Part shown: positions 27,452-38,298 of the stretch, piece by piece | Position numbering within the stretch: the first letter of the stretch is position 1 | Layout of the letters: each line of letters opens with the position of its first letter | Source: Sphingomonas sp. Leaf17 | Lineage (GTDB): Bacteria > Pseudomonadota > Alphaproteobacteria > Sphingomonadales > Sphingomonadaceae | Reading direction: 5' to 3' | DNA length: 64,000 nucleotides | Assembly: GCF_001421505.1 (NCBI RefSeq) | Contig: NZ_LMKL01000001.1 | Span: forward strand, 124,001-188,000 | Notes under the pieces: model-generated | What the model saw: the letters and a program-made list of their open reading frames with translations, nothing else | What the model was told of the DNA's origin: nothing | Databases searched by the model: none | Made by a program: the position numbers and the translations under genes

Positions 27452-28747
27452 TCAGGCCGGCTCCATCGCCGCCAGCAGGTCGTCGACCGCCCCCACCGCG
27501 AACGCGCTGAACTCGTCACCGATCGCATAGGGCAACAGGATCCGCCGGTCCTTCAGCAGCGCGCCACAGCTATAGGTGACGTTCGGCACATAACCGCCAC
27601 GCTGTTCGGAACTGGGGAACAGCAGGGGCGACGCGGTCCGCATCAGCACCTTCGACGGATCGTCCTTGTCCAGCAGGCAGGCACCGACGCAATAGCCGCG
27701 CACCATGCCGACGCCGTGGGTAAAAACCAGCCAGCCCTCGTCGATCTCGATCGGCGACCCGCAATTGCCCATCTGCACGAACTCCCACGGGTATTTCGGA
27801 CCCATGATCGGCGCGCCGGTTTCCCAGGTGTAGAGGTCGTCGGACCGCAGCAGCCAGATATTCTCGTTGTCCTGCCGCCCCAGCATCACGAACTGCCCGT
27901 CGATCCGCCGGGGGAACAGGGCCATGCCCTTGTACCCGGTCATCGCGCCGGTCAGCGGCCGCATGTCGAACGTTCGCATGTCGACACCGCGCAACATCTC
28001 CTGCCGCGACGATGTCCCGTCGAACGCGGTATAGGTGCCGATCATGCTCTTCACGCCGTCATGATCGGTGAAGTTGACCAGACGCAGATCCTCGACCCCC
28101 TGACGCTGGCTCGGCAGGACGGGAAAGATCACGGTTTCGGACGGATCCTGGCTGTCCTCGCACTGCAGCCGCACCCAGTCGTCGTCATCGTCCTGTTCGA
28201 TCTGCGGCGGCACACCGTGCGCGCTGGGCGGATCGAGCGTCAGCTGGTCGTCCGCGCCCCAGACGCCGGTCCGGAACGTCACCGACGAAATATGCCCCTC
28301 ACCGATACCGCGCAGCGACAGGACGAAGCGGACACCGCCCTCGACCGTCTGGTCCTCATCAGGAAGCCGGACGATGCTCGGGTTGAACAGGGCGGCCGAT
28401 TCAAACGCATATTCCTGACTGAAATAGGCACCGATCAGCAGGGCGGTCTCCTCGTCGACCTCGACCTCGCCGATCTCGCCGCGAACCGCCTCGAACCGGC
28501 GGCGGAACACGGCGTCGGCGTTGCGATGCCGCTCGCGCATCGGCTTCTCGATCAGCCGGAGCATACGCGTCCGCATCGCCGGATCCAGCGCCAGAACGCG
28601 CTGCACCACCGCTTGCGCGCGCGACGGGCGACCGTCCTTGAACGCGTCCGGATAGTCGAAGCTGAACGGGCGGATCACCGTTCGCGACGGATCGGGCATC
28701 AGTTCGATGTCGAGCTTGGTAAAGACGTCGGCGGCATTCATCGGCAC
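27452..28747 (-). CDS. glycoside hydrolase family 130 protein (beta-mannoside phosphorylase type)
   Basis: A 431-aa five-bladed beta-propeller protein of GH130. Typical segments are FNPSIVRL, YTAFDG, KGMALFPRRIDGQFVMLGRQDNEN, WEFVQMGNCGSPIEIDEGWLVFTHGVG and PNVTYSCGALL. Family members phosphorolyse beta-mannosides; the specific disaccharide cannot be told. A long N-terminal helical part (about 1-110) precedes the propeller. The start is GTG 28747 (AAAGG 5 nt upstream), with ATG 28741 as the alternative. No sugar transporter or other CAZyme is adjacent. It lies just after tRNA-Ala on the opposite strand. Confidence 0.88.
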   Translation of the reverse strand: MPMNAADVFTKLDIELMPDPSRTVIRPFSFDYPDAFKDGRPSRAQAVVQRVLALDPAMRTRMLRLIEKPMRERHRNADAVFRRRFEAVRGEIGEVEVDEETALLIGAYFSQEYAFESAALFNPSIVRLPDEDQTVEGGVRFVLSLRGIGEGHISSVTFRTGVWGADDQLTLDPPSAHGVPPQIEQDDDDDWVRLQCEDSQDPSETVIFPVLPSQRQGVEDLRLVNFTDHDGVKSMIGTYTAFDGTSSRQEMLRGVDMRTFDMRPLTGAMTGYKGMALFPRRIDGQFVMLGRQDNENIWLLRSDDLYTWETGAPIMGPKYPWEFVQMGNCGSPIEIDEGWLVFTHGVGMVRGYCVGACLLDKDDPSKVLMRTASPLLFPSSEQRGGYVPNVTYSCGALLKDRRILLPYAIGDEFSAFAVGAVDDLLAAMEPA

Positions 28748-28960
28748 TTCAACCTTTCATGGCAGGCCGCTGGCAATCGCGGCACCGGGATACTCGTACC
28801 CTGAGCGATGCGCGGACGGTTTGTATCCCTCCGACACGCCGATCGGTGCAGGATATTCCCGTTTCGGGCCTTGCCTGGCGCTTTGCCGACCGGTCCTAGT
28901 ATCACACGGCCCGCCGATGCTACGGCCCCTCCGACTCAAGGGGCAGTCGAAAGGCGGATC

Positions 28961-29908
28961 TTGGCACACGATCATCACGCACATGGCCACGGGCACGGAC
29001 AGGGCCACACCCATGCCGGCGGCCACGGGCACGCGCACGCGCCGGCTAGCTTCGGTCGTGCCTTTGCGATCGGCATTGCCCTCAACATCGCCTTTGTTCT
29101 GGTCGAGGGCGGGGCCGGACTGTGGACGGGGTCGGTCGCGCTGCTGGCCGATGCGGGTCACAACCTGTCCGACGTGCTGGGCCTCGCCGTCGCCTGGGGC
29201 GGTGCTGCGCTCGCACGGTCCGCGCCGTCGAAACGCTTCACCTACGGGCTGAAGGGGTCGACGATCCTCGCCGCGCTGTTGAACGCCCTGCTGCTGCTGG
29301 TCGCGCTGGGCGCGATCCTGCTGGAGGCGATCCAGCGCTTCGCCGACCCGGCCCCCGTGGCGGGGCTGACCGTCTCGGCGGTCGCCGCGATCGGCATCGC
29401 CGTCAACGCGATCACCGCGATGCTGTTCGCCAGCGGGCGCAAGGGCGACGTGAATATCCGTGGCGCCTATCTGCACATGGTGTCCGATGCGGCGGTGTCG
29501 GCCGGCGTCGTCGTCGCCGGGCTGCTGATCTGGAAAACGGGCCTCGGCTGGATCGACCCGGTCGTCAGCATCGTCATCGCCGTGCTCATCTTCTGGCAGA
29601 CCTGGGGCTTGCTGCGCGAGACGGTGGAAATGGCGCTCGGCGCGGTGCCGCGCGCGGTTGATTACGACGCGGTCGACGCCGCGCTGGCCGCCCTGCCCGG
29701 CGTCACACGCGCCCACCACATCCACATCTGGCCGATGAGCACGACCGAAACCGTGTTGACCGCGCATCTGGCGATGCCGGCGGGCCACCCCGGCGATGCG
29801 TTTCTCGACTCCGTCCAGGCGATGCTGCGCGACCGGTTCGCGATCGGCCATGCGACGTTGCAGGTCGAGGTCGGCAGCCAGCACTGCGACCCGCAGACCT
29901 GCGCCTGA
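28961..29908 (+). CDS. zinc/cobalt cation diffusion facilitator with His-rich N-terminus
   Basis: A 315-aa CDF exporter of the CzcD/ZitB type. The N-terminus is a metal-binding His/Gly stretch (AHDHHAHGHGHGQGHTHAGG). The membrane part contains LLADAGHNLSDVLGL (metal-site HxxxD helix) and the second site AYLHMVSDAAVSAGV. The C-terminal domain has AHHIHIWPMS and ends HCDPQTCA. I choose TTG 28961 as the start: AAAGGCGG lies just upstream and it opens exactly at the His-rich stretch. An upstream ATG at 28808 would add 51 residues with no family resemblance. Confidence 0.9.
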   Translation: MAHDHHAHGHGHGQGHTHAGGHGHAHAPASFGRAFAIGIALNIAFVLVEGGAGLWTGSVALLADAGHNLSDVLGLAVAWGGAALARSAPSKRFTYGLKGSTILAALLNALLLLVALGAILLEAIQRFADPAPVAGLTVSAVAAIGIAVNAITAMLFASGRKGDVNIRGAYLHMVSDAAVSAGVVVAGLLIWKTGLGWIDPVVSIVIAVLIFWQTWGLLRETVEMALGAVPRAVDYDAVDAALAALPGVTRAHHIHIWPMSTTETVLTAHLAMPAGHPGDAFLDSVQAMLRDRFAIGHATLQVEVGSQHCDPQTCA

Positions 29909-29915
29909 CCGAGCC

Positions 29916-31082
29916 TTAAAATCCTTCGGGCAGGTCGATCGGCCCGACGACCTCACGATAGCGCGCGACCGCATAGCGATCGGTCATGCCGGCGATGAAG
30001 TCGGCGATATGCCGGCTGCGATCCGGTTCCCCCGCCGGCAACCGGTCGCGCCATTCCGCCGGGATCAGGGTCGCATCGTCGCGATAGGCCGCGAACAGGC
30101 CAGTGACGATGCCATGCGCCGCGTTCGCCGCCGCCATCTGGCGCGGATGGTGATACAGGTTGGCGTACATGAAGCGTTTCAGGTCACGCTCCTCCTCGCG
30201 CATCGCCGGTGAAAAGGCGGCCAGACACTGCCCCGCCGCGCGCACGTCGTCGACACGGTCGATCCCGCTGGCGGCGATCCGCGCCCGCGTTTCGCCGATC
30301 AGGTCGTTGACCATCTCGCCGATCTGCCCGCGCACCAGTTCGCCCAGCAGCCGCCGTTCGGCCACGTCCGGGAACCGCGCGCGCGCCGCATCCCAGTTCC
30401 GCGCCACGATCGGCACCGCCATCAACTGGTCGAGCGTCAGCAGCCCCGCACGCAGGCCGTCGTCAATATCGTGATTGTCATAGGCGATGTCGTCGGCGAT
30501 CGCCGCCACCTGCGCCTCCAGCGAGGCAAAGCTGGTCAGGTCGAGCGGAAACGTCGCATCCGCCGCGCGCAGCGCCCAGCCCGGATGCCGCACCGGGCCG
30601 TTATGCTTGGCCAGCCCCTCCAGCGTTTCCCACGTCAGGTTCAATCCGTTCCACAACGGATAGGGCCGTTCGATCTCGATCAGGGTACGCAGCGTGTGGC
30701 CGTTATGATCGAAGCCGCCGACACCCATCAGCGCCGCCTTCAATGCATCTTCGCCAGCATGGCCGAACGGCGGATGACCGATGTCATGCGCCAGACACAG
30801 CGCCTCGGTCAGATCCTCGTTCAACCCCAGGATCCGCGCGACCGTACGACCAATCTGCGCGACCTCAAGACTATGCGTCAGGCGGACCCGGAAATGGTCG
30901 CCGTCGGGGGCCATGAACACCTGCGTCTTGTGACGCAGCCGGCGGAAACTGATCGAATGGATGATCCGGTCGCGATCGCGCTGAAACGCATTGCGCGGGC
31001 CGCGTACCGACCCGGTCTGCTCCGCGTGGAGCCTGCCCCTGCTGCGCTCCGGGTCCGACGCCCAGGGCGCACTTTGGGTCAT
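29916..31082 (-). CDS. dgt: deoxyguanosinetriphosphate triphosphohydrolase-like protein
   Basis: A 388-aa HD-domain phosphohydrolase. Metal ligands are visible: H70 ([15 protein letters not shown]), H99-D100 ([16 protein letters not shown]) and the later D in [16 protein letters not shown]. It releases triphosphate from dNTPs and helps control dNTP pools. Its ATG overlaps the stop of the SPOR-protein gene (ATGA). It converges on the His-rich CDF gene with a 7-bp gap. Length is usual for the type 2 alphaproteobacterial Dgt. Confidence 0.94.
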   Translation of the reverse strand: MTQSAPWASDPERSRGRLHAEQTGSVRGPRNAFQRDRDRIIHSISFRRLRHKTQVFMAPDGDHFRVRLTHSLEVAQIGRTVARILGLNEDLTEALCLAHDIGHPPFGHAGEDALKAALMGVGGFDHNGHTLRTLIEIERPYPLWNGLNLTWETLEGLAKHNGPVRHPGWALRAADATFPLDLTSFASLEAQVAAIADDIAYDNHDIDDGLRAGLLTLDQLMAVPIVARNWDAARARFPDVAERRLLGELVRGQIGEMVNDLIGETRARIAASGIDRVDDVRAAGQCLAAFSPAMREEERDLKRFMYANLYHHPRQMAAANAAHGIVTGLFAAYRDDATLIPAEWRDRLPAGEPDRSRHIADFIAGMTDRYAVARYREVVGPIDLPEGF

Positions 31083-33415
31083 TTGGTCGGCAGTTTCGTC
31101 AATTTCTGGCCCTTGTCGCTGGTGAAGGTAAAGGCCGAAACCCCCTGCTTGGCCAGCGTGTTCACGAACGTCCGCGCTTCCGCTTCGGTCTTGAACGGTC
31201 CGGTAACGACCCGGTTCGTCGCGCGCAATGGCGTCGCATAGGCCGGACGCCCCTTCAGCGCCGCCGCCTTGGCCTGCACCGACGACCACGCCTTGGGCAG
31301 GTCGTTCGCGTTGGCACCACCCGCGACCTGCACCCATATCCGTTCGGGATCGGCCTTGGCCAGCTTCTTTTCCTCGGCCGCAGCCTTGTCAGCCAGCACC
31401 TTCTTGTCCGCCGCCGCCTTCTTGTCGGCCAGCAGCTTCTTTTCCGCGGCAAGGGCCTTGGCCGACTTCTTTACCGACGTCTTCGGTGCGGCCTCGGCCT
31501 CGGCCAGTGCATCCGCCTCGGCATTTTCCCGCGCGGCGGCGGCGGCGGCGCGCGCGGCCTGACGACGGCTCAGGCGCGGCGTGACAGCAACCGCCTCGAC
31601 CGGTTCCGCCGGCATCGCGGCCGGCAGCTTTGCACGTGTCGCGCGCGTCGACCGTGCGGGGGCCGGTGGGTCGTCGGTGACCGCCGCCGTCGTGCGCGGT
31701 GTGACGGTACGCGCCGGCGAAGTCCGAACGGGCGCTGTCCGGGTCGCGACCCGCGTCGGCGTGGTCACGGCGGCGGCGACCGGCGGCGCGCTGGTTGCCG
31801 CGTTCGGGTCGATCGTCAGGTCGGCCATCGGCATCGACAGGCCGGCGACGATCCGCGCGAGGATCGCATCGTCACCGCGCGTCGCGGGCGGCATCGCCTC
31901 CGGTCCCGTGGCGGGTGCGGTACTCTGCGCCGCGACGGCCGGTGAAGCGGACTGCGGCCCGCTGGCCGATGCCGGGGTCATCGCCGCCATGTTGGCCAGC
32001 GATGTGGCGTTCGGCTGGGACGGCGTGGTTGCGCGCGATACCGACATGCCCGAGGCCACCGGTCCGGTGCTGGCGAAGCCGGGTCGCGTGTCCGCTCCCA
32101 TGGTCTGTTGCGGGGTCTCCGGGCGGACAGGGATCGCCGCAAGCTGCGCGACCGTCGATGCCGCGAGGGTTCCGTCCGCCTGCGGACGCGTCGCGGCCCC
32201 ACTCGCCGCCACGGACGATCCCGCCTGTCCGGCAAAGCCCGGACCAAGCGGTCGACCGCCCGGGACCGGCGACGACGGCGACGCAGCCGGCGTTGCCGTC
32301 ACACCCGGTTGCACGGCCTCCACCCGCGCCGTCGCGGTCGGCAGCGACTGCACCATCTGCATCGGACTCGCGACCGTCGTCACGGTCGATGCCGCCAGCG
32401 GAACGCGACCGGGCACACCCGCTGTCGTCGCAGCCATCTGCACGGGTGCCGTTTGCGCCGGTGCCGACGTTCCGCGCTGCGCGCGACGATCATCGCGCGT
32501 CCGGCCACGGTTTCGCTTCGGGTCGATCGCGGCGGTCCGGACCGGCGCGACCGGCGTGGTCGCTGCCATCATCGGCGCGGTCGGGTCGCGGCCCAGCGCC
32601 GGCAATGGCGGCACCATTCGCGCATCCGCCAGCCGCTCGGGCGTCGGACGGACCTCACCGAAATGGACCGCAAACGCCCGGTCCGCCGCCGGCAGCGTCG
32701 GCAGCCGCTCGAAAAACGGTTGCAGCCCGCTGCCAAGCGCACCCGGCATCATCGTCGTCGCAATCTTCGTCGCCCCAGCCTGATCGCCGGTCATCGCCAG
32801 GATGAACGCACGCGCACGCCACGCGCCACGATCCTGCCGGCGCACCAGCGTGTCGATCTGTTGCAGGGCCAGTGGCTGGTTGCCGGAAATGCCGAGCGAC
32901 AGCGCATACCGGCGCAGCGTCTCGTCATCACCGCCGCGTGACAGCGCCAGCCGGTAGTCGCGTTGCGCCCGGTCCTGCTCGCCGATCAGGTCATAGGCCA
33001 GCGCCCGGTCGCCGGCAAACGAGCCGGGGTCTAGGCCAAGCGACTGCGCCTGCGCGAAATAGCGCAGGGCTTCACCGGGGCGTTCGGACCGCACCAGAAT
33101 TGACGCCATCCCCGCCTTCACCCGGGCATTGCGCGGATCCGCCTTTTCCGCCCGCGCGAAGAACGCCGCCGCCGCCCGCAGATCGTCGAGCTTCAGCGAC
33201 AACTCCCCCGCCGTCACCAGCGCATCGGCGTCGTTGGGCGCAGTCGCCAGGCGACGCATGACGACACCCAGCTTGTCGGCGTCGGTGTTGAGCGGCTGAA
33301 CCATCTGCAGGCCCTGCGCCATGATCGGCGTCGGCATGGCGACCAACGCGATGGGCAGCGCGATGGCCAGCGGGGCGGCAGAGAGCAGGGCGAGCGGGCG
33401 TAGGGAATGTCGCAT
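31079..33415 (-). CDS. TPR and SPOR-domain envelope protein
   Basis: A 778-aa exported protein. Signal peptide (about 1-34, [21 protein letters not shown]), tetratricopeptide-like repeats (about 55-185, e.g. [22 protein letters not shown]), a long low-complexity linker rich in Ala, Pro and Thr (about 270-610), a charged coiled coil ([15 protein letters not shown] region, about 655-700) and a C-terminal SPOR domain (about 700-778, IWVQVAGG...FTFTSDKGQ). SPOR domains bind denuded septal peptidoglycan, consistent with its position next to ftsZ. ATG 33415 is used; the frame opens further upstream only through a TTG. Confidence 0.88.
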   Translation of the reverse strand: MRHSLRPLALLSAAPLAIALPIALVAMPTPIMAQGLQMVQPLNTDADKLGVVMRRLATAPNDADALVTAGELSLKLDDLRAAAAFFARAEKADPRNARVKAGMASILVRSERPGEALRYFAQAQSLGLDPGSFAGDRALAYDLIGEQDRAQRDYRLALSRGGDDETLRRYALSLGISGNQPLALQQIDTLVRRQDRGAWRARAFILAMTGDQAGATKIATTMMPGALGSGLQPFFERLPTLPAADRAFAVHFGEVRPTPERLADARMVPPLPALGRDPTAPMMAATTPVAPVRTAAIDPKRNRGRTRDDRRAQRGTSAPAQTAPVQMAATTAGVPGRVPLAASTVTTVASPMQMVQSLPTATARVEAVQPGVTATPAASPSSPVPGGRPLGPGFAGQAGSSVAASGAATRPQADGTLAASTVAQLAAIPVRPETPQQTMGADTRPGFASTGPVASGMSVSRATTPSQPNATSLANMAAMTPASASGPQSASPAVAAQSTAPATGPEAMPPATRGDDAILARIVAGLSMPMADLTIDPNAATSAPPVAAAVTTPTRVATRTAPVRTSPARTVTPRTTAAVTDDPPAPARSTRATRAKLPAAMPAEPVEAVAVTPRLSRRQAARAAAAAARENAEADALAEAEAAPKTSVKKSAKALAAEKKLLADKKAAADKKVLADKAAAEEKKLAKADPERIWVQVAGGANANDLPKAWSSVQAKAAALKGRPAYATPLRATNRVVTGPFKTEAEARTFVNTLAKQGVSAFTFTSDKGQKLTKLPTK

Positions 33416-33484
33416 GGATATGTTCACCCTAGACCGCAATCCGCATGGAGCGGCAAGGCAGGGATCCCGGTGTCACGCCAGACC

Positions 33485-33515
33485 GGGGCACGCCGGCGAT
33501 GAACCGGCGCGCCCC
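33485..33515 (-). terminator. hairpin after ftsZ
   Basis: A 12-bp stem with one mismatch (GGGGCACGCCGG with CCGGCGCGCCCC) around a 7-base loop, starting 18 nt after the ftsZ stop. There is no T-run, so it may be a weak terminator separating the dcw cluster from the SPOR/dgt genes, or an mRNA 3'-stabilising stem. Confidence 0.45.
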
Positions 33516-33533
33516 GCTGGCCTGACCGACACG

Positions 33534-35033
33534 CTATTGATTGTTCTGGCGATGGAGGAACCGCGGGATCTCGATCGAATCGGCTTTCTCCGGCTCGCCG
33601 TCCTCGCGCACGGCCCCGCGCGCTGCGTTCGACATCCGCTCGAACAGCGTGCCGCCCAGCTTGACGCGCGGCGCTGCCGCCGGTGCCTCGATCGGCGCGG
33701 CCTCGCTGCCGGGTGCGAGCCAGCGACGCCGCGCGCCGCCCTCGTCCGCCGCTGGCGTCGGCACACCCTGCGGCATGGCCGGGGCCGCGACCTGGGCGAC
33801 CGGCGCGGTCGGAACCGGGGTTGCCGGCACCGCCGTGTCGGCCCCGAGAACCAGTTCGTCCTCGCCTGCGCCCGCTTGCGCGGTCAGGTCGAGCGGCTCC
33901 TCGACCTTGGCCACAGGCGGCGCAACCGGTGCCGGGGCCGGGGCCGGCGCAGCAGCAGCCGGAGCCTGCGTCGCAGCAGCGGGGCGGAACGACGTCGTGT
34001 CGTCGGTCTTGCGCGCGCCGAAACTGAAGCCGCGGGTCGGTTCGGGTGCCGGCTGCTCGGGCTGGACGTCAGCCTCGATCCCCGTCGCGACGACCGAGAC
34101 GCGGATCTTGCCTTCCAGCTCCTGGTTGAACGCCGAGCCCCAGATGATGTTCGCATCCGGGTCGACCAGATCGCGGATATGGTTCGCCGCCTCGTCGACC
34201 TCCAGCAGGCGCATGTCGTCGCCGCCGGTGATCGAGATGATGACGCCCTTGGCCCCCTGCATCGACACGCCGTCGAGCAGCGGGTTGGCGATCGCCTTCT
34301 GCGCGGCTTCCAGCGCGCGGTTGTCGCCGCTTGCCTCGCCGGTGCCCATCATCGCCTTGCCCATTTCCTGCATCACCGAGCGCACGTCGGCGAAATCCAG
34401 GTTGATGAGGCCGGGCATGACCATCAGGTCGGTGATGCCGCGAACGCCCTGCTGCAGGACCTCGTCGGCCATCTCGAACGCTTCCTTGAAGGTCGTGTTG
34501 GCGTTGGCGATCAGGAACAGGTTCTGGTTCGGGATGACGATCAGCGTATCGACGTACTTCTGCAGTTCCTCGATGCCGGCATCGGCCGACTTCGACCGGC
34601 GCTTGCCCTCGAACGCGAACGGCTTCGTGACCACCCCGACGGTCAGGATGCCCATGTCGCGCGCCGCCTTGGCGATGACCGGCGCGGCACCCGTGCCGGT
34701 GCCGCCGCCCATGCCCGCCGCGATGAAGCACATGTGGCTTCCCTCAAGCAGCTTGGACAGTTCGTCGATCGATTCCTCGGCCGCCGCGCGACCGATCTCG
34801 GGCCGGCTGCCGGCACCCAGCCCTTGCGTGATCTTGGTACCCAGCTGGATCCGGCGCGGCGCGATCGACTGCTTCAGCGCCTGCGCGTCGGTGTTGGCCA
34901 CCAAAAAGTCGACGCCCTGCACGTCGGCCCGCATCATGTTCGCGATCGCGTTGCCGCCCGCGCCACCGACACCGATCACCGCGATTCGCGGGGTCAGTTC
35001 GTCCACTTCTGGAGCCAGGAATTCGATGCTCAT
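33534..35033 (-). CDS. ftsZ: cell division protein FtsZ
   Basis: A 499-aa tubulin-like GTPase that forms the division ring. GTP-binding N-terminal domain (about 15-190) with the tubulin signature GGGTGTG (109-115) and [10 protein letters not shown]-terminal GTPase-activating domain to about 320 ([31 protein letters not shown]). A long Ala/Pro linker (about 330-485) ends in the conserved peptide [12 protein letters not shown] that binds FtsA and other partners. ATG 35033 is preferred (GGAG 9 nt upstream); ATG 35039 is possible. It lies 115 bp after ftsA, so its own promoter could be in that gap. Confidence 0.97.
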   Translation of the reverse strand: MSIEFLAPEVDELTPRIAVIGVGGAGGNAIANMMRADVQGVDFLVANTDAQALKQSIAPRRIQLGTKITQGLGAGSRPEIGRAAAEESIDELSKLLEGSHMCFIAAGMGGGTGTGAAPVIAKAARDMGILTVGVVTKPFAFEGKRRSKSADAGIEELQKYVDTLIVIPNQNLFLIANANTTFKEAFEMADEVLQQGVRGITDLMVMPGLINLDFADVRSVMQEMGKAMMGTGEASGDNRALEAAQKAIANPLLDGVSMQGAKGVIISITGGDDMRLLEVDEAANHIRDLVDPDANIIWGSAFNQELEGKIRVSVVATGIEADVQPEQPAPEPTRGFSFGARKTDDTTSFRPAAATQAPAAAAPAPAPAPVAPPVAKVEEPLDLTAQAGAGEDELVLGADTAVPATPVPTAPVAQVAAPAMPQGVPTPAADEGGARRRWLAPGSEAAPIEAPAAAPRVKLGGTLFERMSNAARGAVREDGEPEKADSIEIPRFLHRQNNQ

Positions 35034-35148
35034 CGCCATATTCTCCGCCGTACCCGGTCCGATACGCATGACCGGGTGCCTGATTAACCCTGATGCACGT
35101 TTCGCCGGACCCGTTCCAGCCGAAATGCCATGCACCCCTTACGAAATA

Positions 35149-36411
35149 TCAATAATTCGCCCGCGCGGCCTGGATCAGCTTGCGGACGAGCTGGAACCCG
35201 CGCGGTCGATGTACCGTCGTCTGGGGGACCTGCAGCGCGCGCAGGTCGATCGGATCGGTCGCCGCGTAAAAGGCCAGCCCGGCCAGCGTCGCGAACGCCG
35301 ATCCGGCATGGGCCTCGGGCAACCCGGTCAGCCCGCGCGGCCGGCCGATCCGCACCGACCGGCCCAGCGACTGCTGCGCGTAATCGGCAATGCCCTTCAG
35401 CTCCGCGCCACCACCGGTCAGCACGACCTGACGCCCGACCGGCCCCTCGAACCGCAGGTCGACCAGCGCCTTCTGCACCAGCCCCATCAGATGCTCCAGC
35501 CGCTGGCGGATCACGCCGATCAGCTGCGCCTTGGTGATCTGCGCGCCCTCGCCCGCGCCGTCCTCGGCCGAAATCGGCATCACCGGGATCATGTCGTGAT
35601 TGTCGCGCGGCGACGCGTTGGCCGAACCATGGAAGCACTTCATCCGCTCGGCCACCTGCCGCCGCGTGCCGAACGCGCTAGCAATATCGTCGGTGATGTC
35701 CGACGCACCGACCGGGATCGACGCAAGGCCCACCAGCATCCCGCCCGCGAACAGCGACACGTTGGTGATCCCCGCCCCCATCTCGACCAGCGCGACGCCG
35801 AGTTCGCGCTCCTCCTCCGACAGGCAGGCAAGGCCGGTCGCGACGGGGGAGGCGATGATCGACTTCACCTCCAGATGCGCCGACCGCACGCACAGGTCCA
35901 GATTGCGGACCGGCGACCCGTCGGCGGCAACGACATGGATGTGCACCCCCAGCCGGTCGGCATGCAGCCCGAGCGGCTTCTTCACGCCTGTCAGCCCGTC
36001 CAGCGTGTAGAGCGCGGGCTGCGCGTGCAGCACCATCCGCCCCTGCGGGTCGATCGAGTTGCGCCCCGCCGCCAGCAGCGCGTCGATATCGCCCTGTTCG
36101 ACCCGGTGGCCGCCCAGTTCGAACTCGATCGAGGCGACGTCGGACACTAGGCCACCGGCCGAAAATCCGACCCAGACATTCTCGATGTTGATGCCCGCGA
36201 TCCGCTCGGCCTGCTCGACCGCCTCGCGCACCGCCGCCTCGGTCGCGCCCATGTCGGCGATGTAGCCGCGCTTGACGCCCCGGCTCTCGCGCTGGCCCGT
36301 GCCCAGCACGATCAGTTCGCCGCCATCGCCCTTTTTCGCGATCATCGCCGATACCTTGGACGACCCGATGTCGAGCGCGGTAATCAGCCCCTCCGGTGCG
36401 GTCTTGGCCAT
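35149..36411 (-). CDS. ftsA: cell division protein FtsA
   Basis: A 420-aa actin-like ATPase that anchors FtsZ to the membrane. ALDIGSSKVSAMIAKK (12-27) is the phosphate-1 loop, and VEMGAGITNVSLFAGG and VVLTGGGAELKGI are phosphate-2 and adenosine motifs. The SHS2/1C insertion lies around 85-165. The C-terminal QLVRKLIQAARANY is the amphipathic membrane-targeting helix. It begins 4 nt after the ftsQ stop. Confidence 0.97.
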   Translation of the reverse strand: MAKTAPEGLITALDIGSSKVSAMIAKKGDGGELIVLGTGQRESRGVKRGYIADMGATEAAVREAVEQAERIAGINIENVWVGFSAGGLVSDVASIEFELGGHRVEQGDIDALLAAGRNSIDPQGRMVLHAQPALYTLDGLTGVKKPLGLHADRLGVHIHVVAADGSPVRNLDLCVRSAHLEVKSIIASPVATGLACLSEEERELGVALVEMGAGITNVSLFAGGMLVGLASIPVGASDITDDIASAFGTRRQVAERMKCFHGSANASPRDNHDMIPVMPISAEDGAGEGAQITKAQLIGVIRQRLEHLMGLVQKALVDLRFEGPVGRQVVLTGGGAELKGIADYAQQSLGRSVRIGRPRGLTGLPEAHAGSAFATLAGLAFYAATDPIDLRALQVPQTTVHRPRGFQLVRKLIQAARANY

Positions 36412-36415
36412 GTCC

Positions 36416-37360
36416 CTACCCCTCTTCGCGCGACGTTGCCGCTGCCCCAGCAGCAACCGACGGCGTCTGTTCAGTCTGCGCGCCATCGCCCGGATCGGCA
36501 AGCGCGTGATTTTCGTCAGCGCCGGGCTTGCGCGCGACCAGCTTGCGGGGATCGCGCATGTCGAACCGCTTCCACCCCTTGCCCAGCAGCGCGCGTGCGC
36601 CGTCCAGCTCGGCGAACTTCACCAGCGCCCGGTCCGCCCCGTCCTGCGGCAGCGCCAGCGTCTCGCCGGTCGCAAAGGTCAGGTCCCAGCGCCGGTTGCC
36701 GATCCAGGTCGCCGCGCGCACCTTGGGCCGCAGCGCGGGCGCGGCGGCGAGCAGCGCCTGATACGCCCCCTCCTGCCGGTCCGCGCCGGGACCGATGACC
36801 AGCGGCAGGTCGGGGATCGCATGCGCCTCGACCGGGGCCAGCAGCACCCCCGACGCGTCGATCAGCGTCAGTTGCCCGTTGTCCTGCCACACCGCCGCCG
36901 GCGTCCGCTCGACCACATGCACCAACAACGTGTCGGGCAGCCGGCGCGACACATGCGCGTCGGCGATCCAGCCATAGCGCAGCAGCTTCTGCCGCACCGC
37001 CTCAAGGTCGACCAGCGGCATCGCCCGCGACTGCTGGTCCAGCGCGACGGCATAGACCGACATCCGGTCCATCCGCTTCAGGCCCGTCACCTCGATCTGC
37101 TCGACGCGAAACCCCGCCTTGCCAGCACTTTCGGCCAGCGCGGTGCCGATCATGCCGGGAATCCCGATCCAGCTGGCCGCGACCACCACGACCGCACCCA
37201 CCGCGCCCAGAATCGACCAGGTCGCCAGACGCTTCAGCGCGGCTTCGCTGACCGGCAGCGCGCCGACGATCCGGTCCAGCGTCGATGCGCGCTTGACCGC
37301 CACCTTGCGCCGGGCGGTCGGCCGCTTGGGCGGGCTGCCGCGCTTGATCGTCCGGCTCAT
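36416..37360 (-). CDS. ftsQ: cell division protein FtsQ
   Basis: A 314-aa bitopic divisome protein. A basic cytoplasmic tail (1-44, KRPTARRKVAVKRAS) precedes one membrane helix (about 45-65). A POTRA domain follows (about 83-150, FRVEQIEVTGLKRMDR to VHVVERTPAAVWQDNG), then the FtsQ beta domain ending near 270. The last 40 residues are polar and variable. It is coupled to ddl by ATGA. Confidence 0.94.
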   Translation of the reverse strand: MSRTIKRGSPPKRPTARRKVAVKRASTLDRIVGALPVSEAALKRLATWSILGAVGAVVVVAASWIGIPGMIGTALAESAGKAGFRVEQIEVTGLKRMDRMSVYAVALDQQSRAMPLVDLEAVRQKLLRYGWIADAHVSRRLPDTLLVHVVERTPAAVWQDNGQLTLIDASGVLLAPVEAHAIPDLPLVIGPGADRQEGAYQALLAAAPALRPKVRAATWIGNRRWDLTFATGETLALPQDGADRALVKFAELDGARALLGKGWKRFDMRDPRKLVARKPGADENHALADPGDGAQTEQTPSVAAGAAATSREEG

Positions 37361-38298
37361 CCGTCGCGCGTCCCGTCATCGGCCATCGCCTCGTCGACGA
37401 TTCGCTGAACCAGTTGCGGATAGCTCATGCCGATGTGCCGCGCCTGTTCGGGGACAAGGCTCAGGGGCGTCATGCCCGGCTGTGTATTCACCTCCAGCAG
37501 AAACAGCCCGTCGACCCCGCGTTCGTCGTCCCAGCGGAAATCGGCGCGCGACGCCCCCTTGCAACCCAGCAACCGGTGCGCCGCCAGCGCGATGTTCCGG
37601 CACGCATCGGCAATCGTGTCGGGGACCTCGGCCGGGCAGACATGCTCGGTCAGCCCGTCGGTATATTTCGCATCGAAATCATACCAGCCGTTTTTGGGCT
37701 TCAACTCAGTGACGCCCAGCGCCTTGCCACCCAGCACCGCCGTCGTCAGTTCGCGTCCGCGGATATACGGCTCGGCCAGCAACTCGGCGAATTCGCTCCA
37801 CGGTCCCACCGCGTCGCGGCCGATCGGATTGCCGTAATTGCCCTCGTCAGTGACGATCGCGACCCCGACCGACGACCCTTCATTGACGGGCTTCAGCACA
37901 TAGGGGCGCGCCATCGGGTCGCCCTCGAACAGATCCGCGCTTTTCACGATCCGCCCGCCCGGCATCGGCACGCCCGCCGGCACCAGCGTCTGCTTGGTCA
38001 GTTGCTTGTCGATCGCGATCACCGAGGTCGCGAGGCCGCTGTGCGTGTAGCGCAGGCCCATCAGGTCGAGTAGCCCCTGCACCGTCCCATCCTCGCCCGG
38101 CGTCCCGTGCAGCGCGTTGAACACCAGGTCGGGCTTCACCTCGGCCAGCCGTGCGGCGACGTCGCGGTCCATGTCGATCCGCGTCACCCGGTGGCCAAGC
38201 GATTCCAGCGCATCGGCGACGCCCGCGCCAGACATCAGCGACACCGGCCGCTCGGACGACCAGCCGCCCATCAGGACGACGATATGCAATGGATTCAA
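37357..38298 (-). CDS. ddl: D-alanine--D-alanine ligase
   Basis: A 313-aa ATP-grasp ligase making the D-Ala-D-Ala end of the wall peptide in the cytoplasm. Signatures: VLMGGWSSERPVSL (8-21), HGTPGEDGTVQG, VLKPVNEGSSVGV, and RADFRWDDERG...LLEVNTQPGMTPLSLVPEQA. The start is TTG at 38298, overlapping the murB stop (TTGA), with GGGAG 7 nt upstream; no in-frame ATG precedes the conserved glycine loop. Confidence 0.96.
   Translation of the reverse strand: MNPLHIVVLMGGWSSERPVSLMSGAGVADALESLGHRVTRIDMDRDVAARLAEVKPDLVFNALHGTPGEDGTVQGLLDLMGLRYTHSGLATSVIAIDKQLTKQTLVPAGVPMPGGRIVKSADLFEGDPMARPYVLKPVNEGSSVGVAIVTDEGNYGNPIGRDAVGPWSEFAELLAEPYIRGRELTTAVLGGKALGVTELKPKNGWYDFDAKYTDGLTEHVCPAEVPDTIADACRNIALAAHRLLGCKGASRADFRWDDERGVDGLFLLEVNTQPGMTPLSLVPEQARHIGMSYPQLVQRIVDEAMADDGTRDG

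Noticed and set aside
28808-28960. Extended N-terminus of the His-rich CDF protein from ATG 28808
   Set aside because: The extra 51 residues lack family similarity, and TTG 28961 with a purine-rich upstream site opens exactly at the His-rich region.
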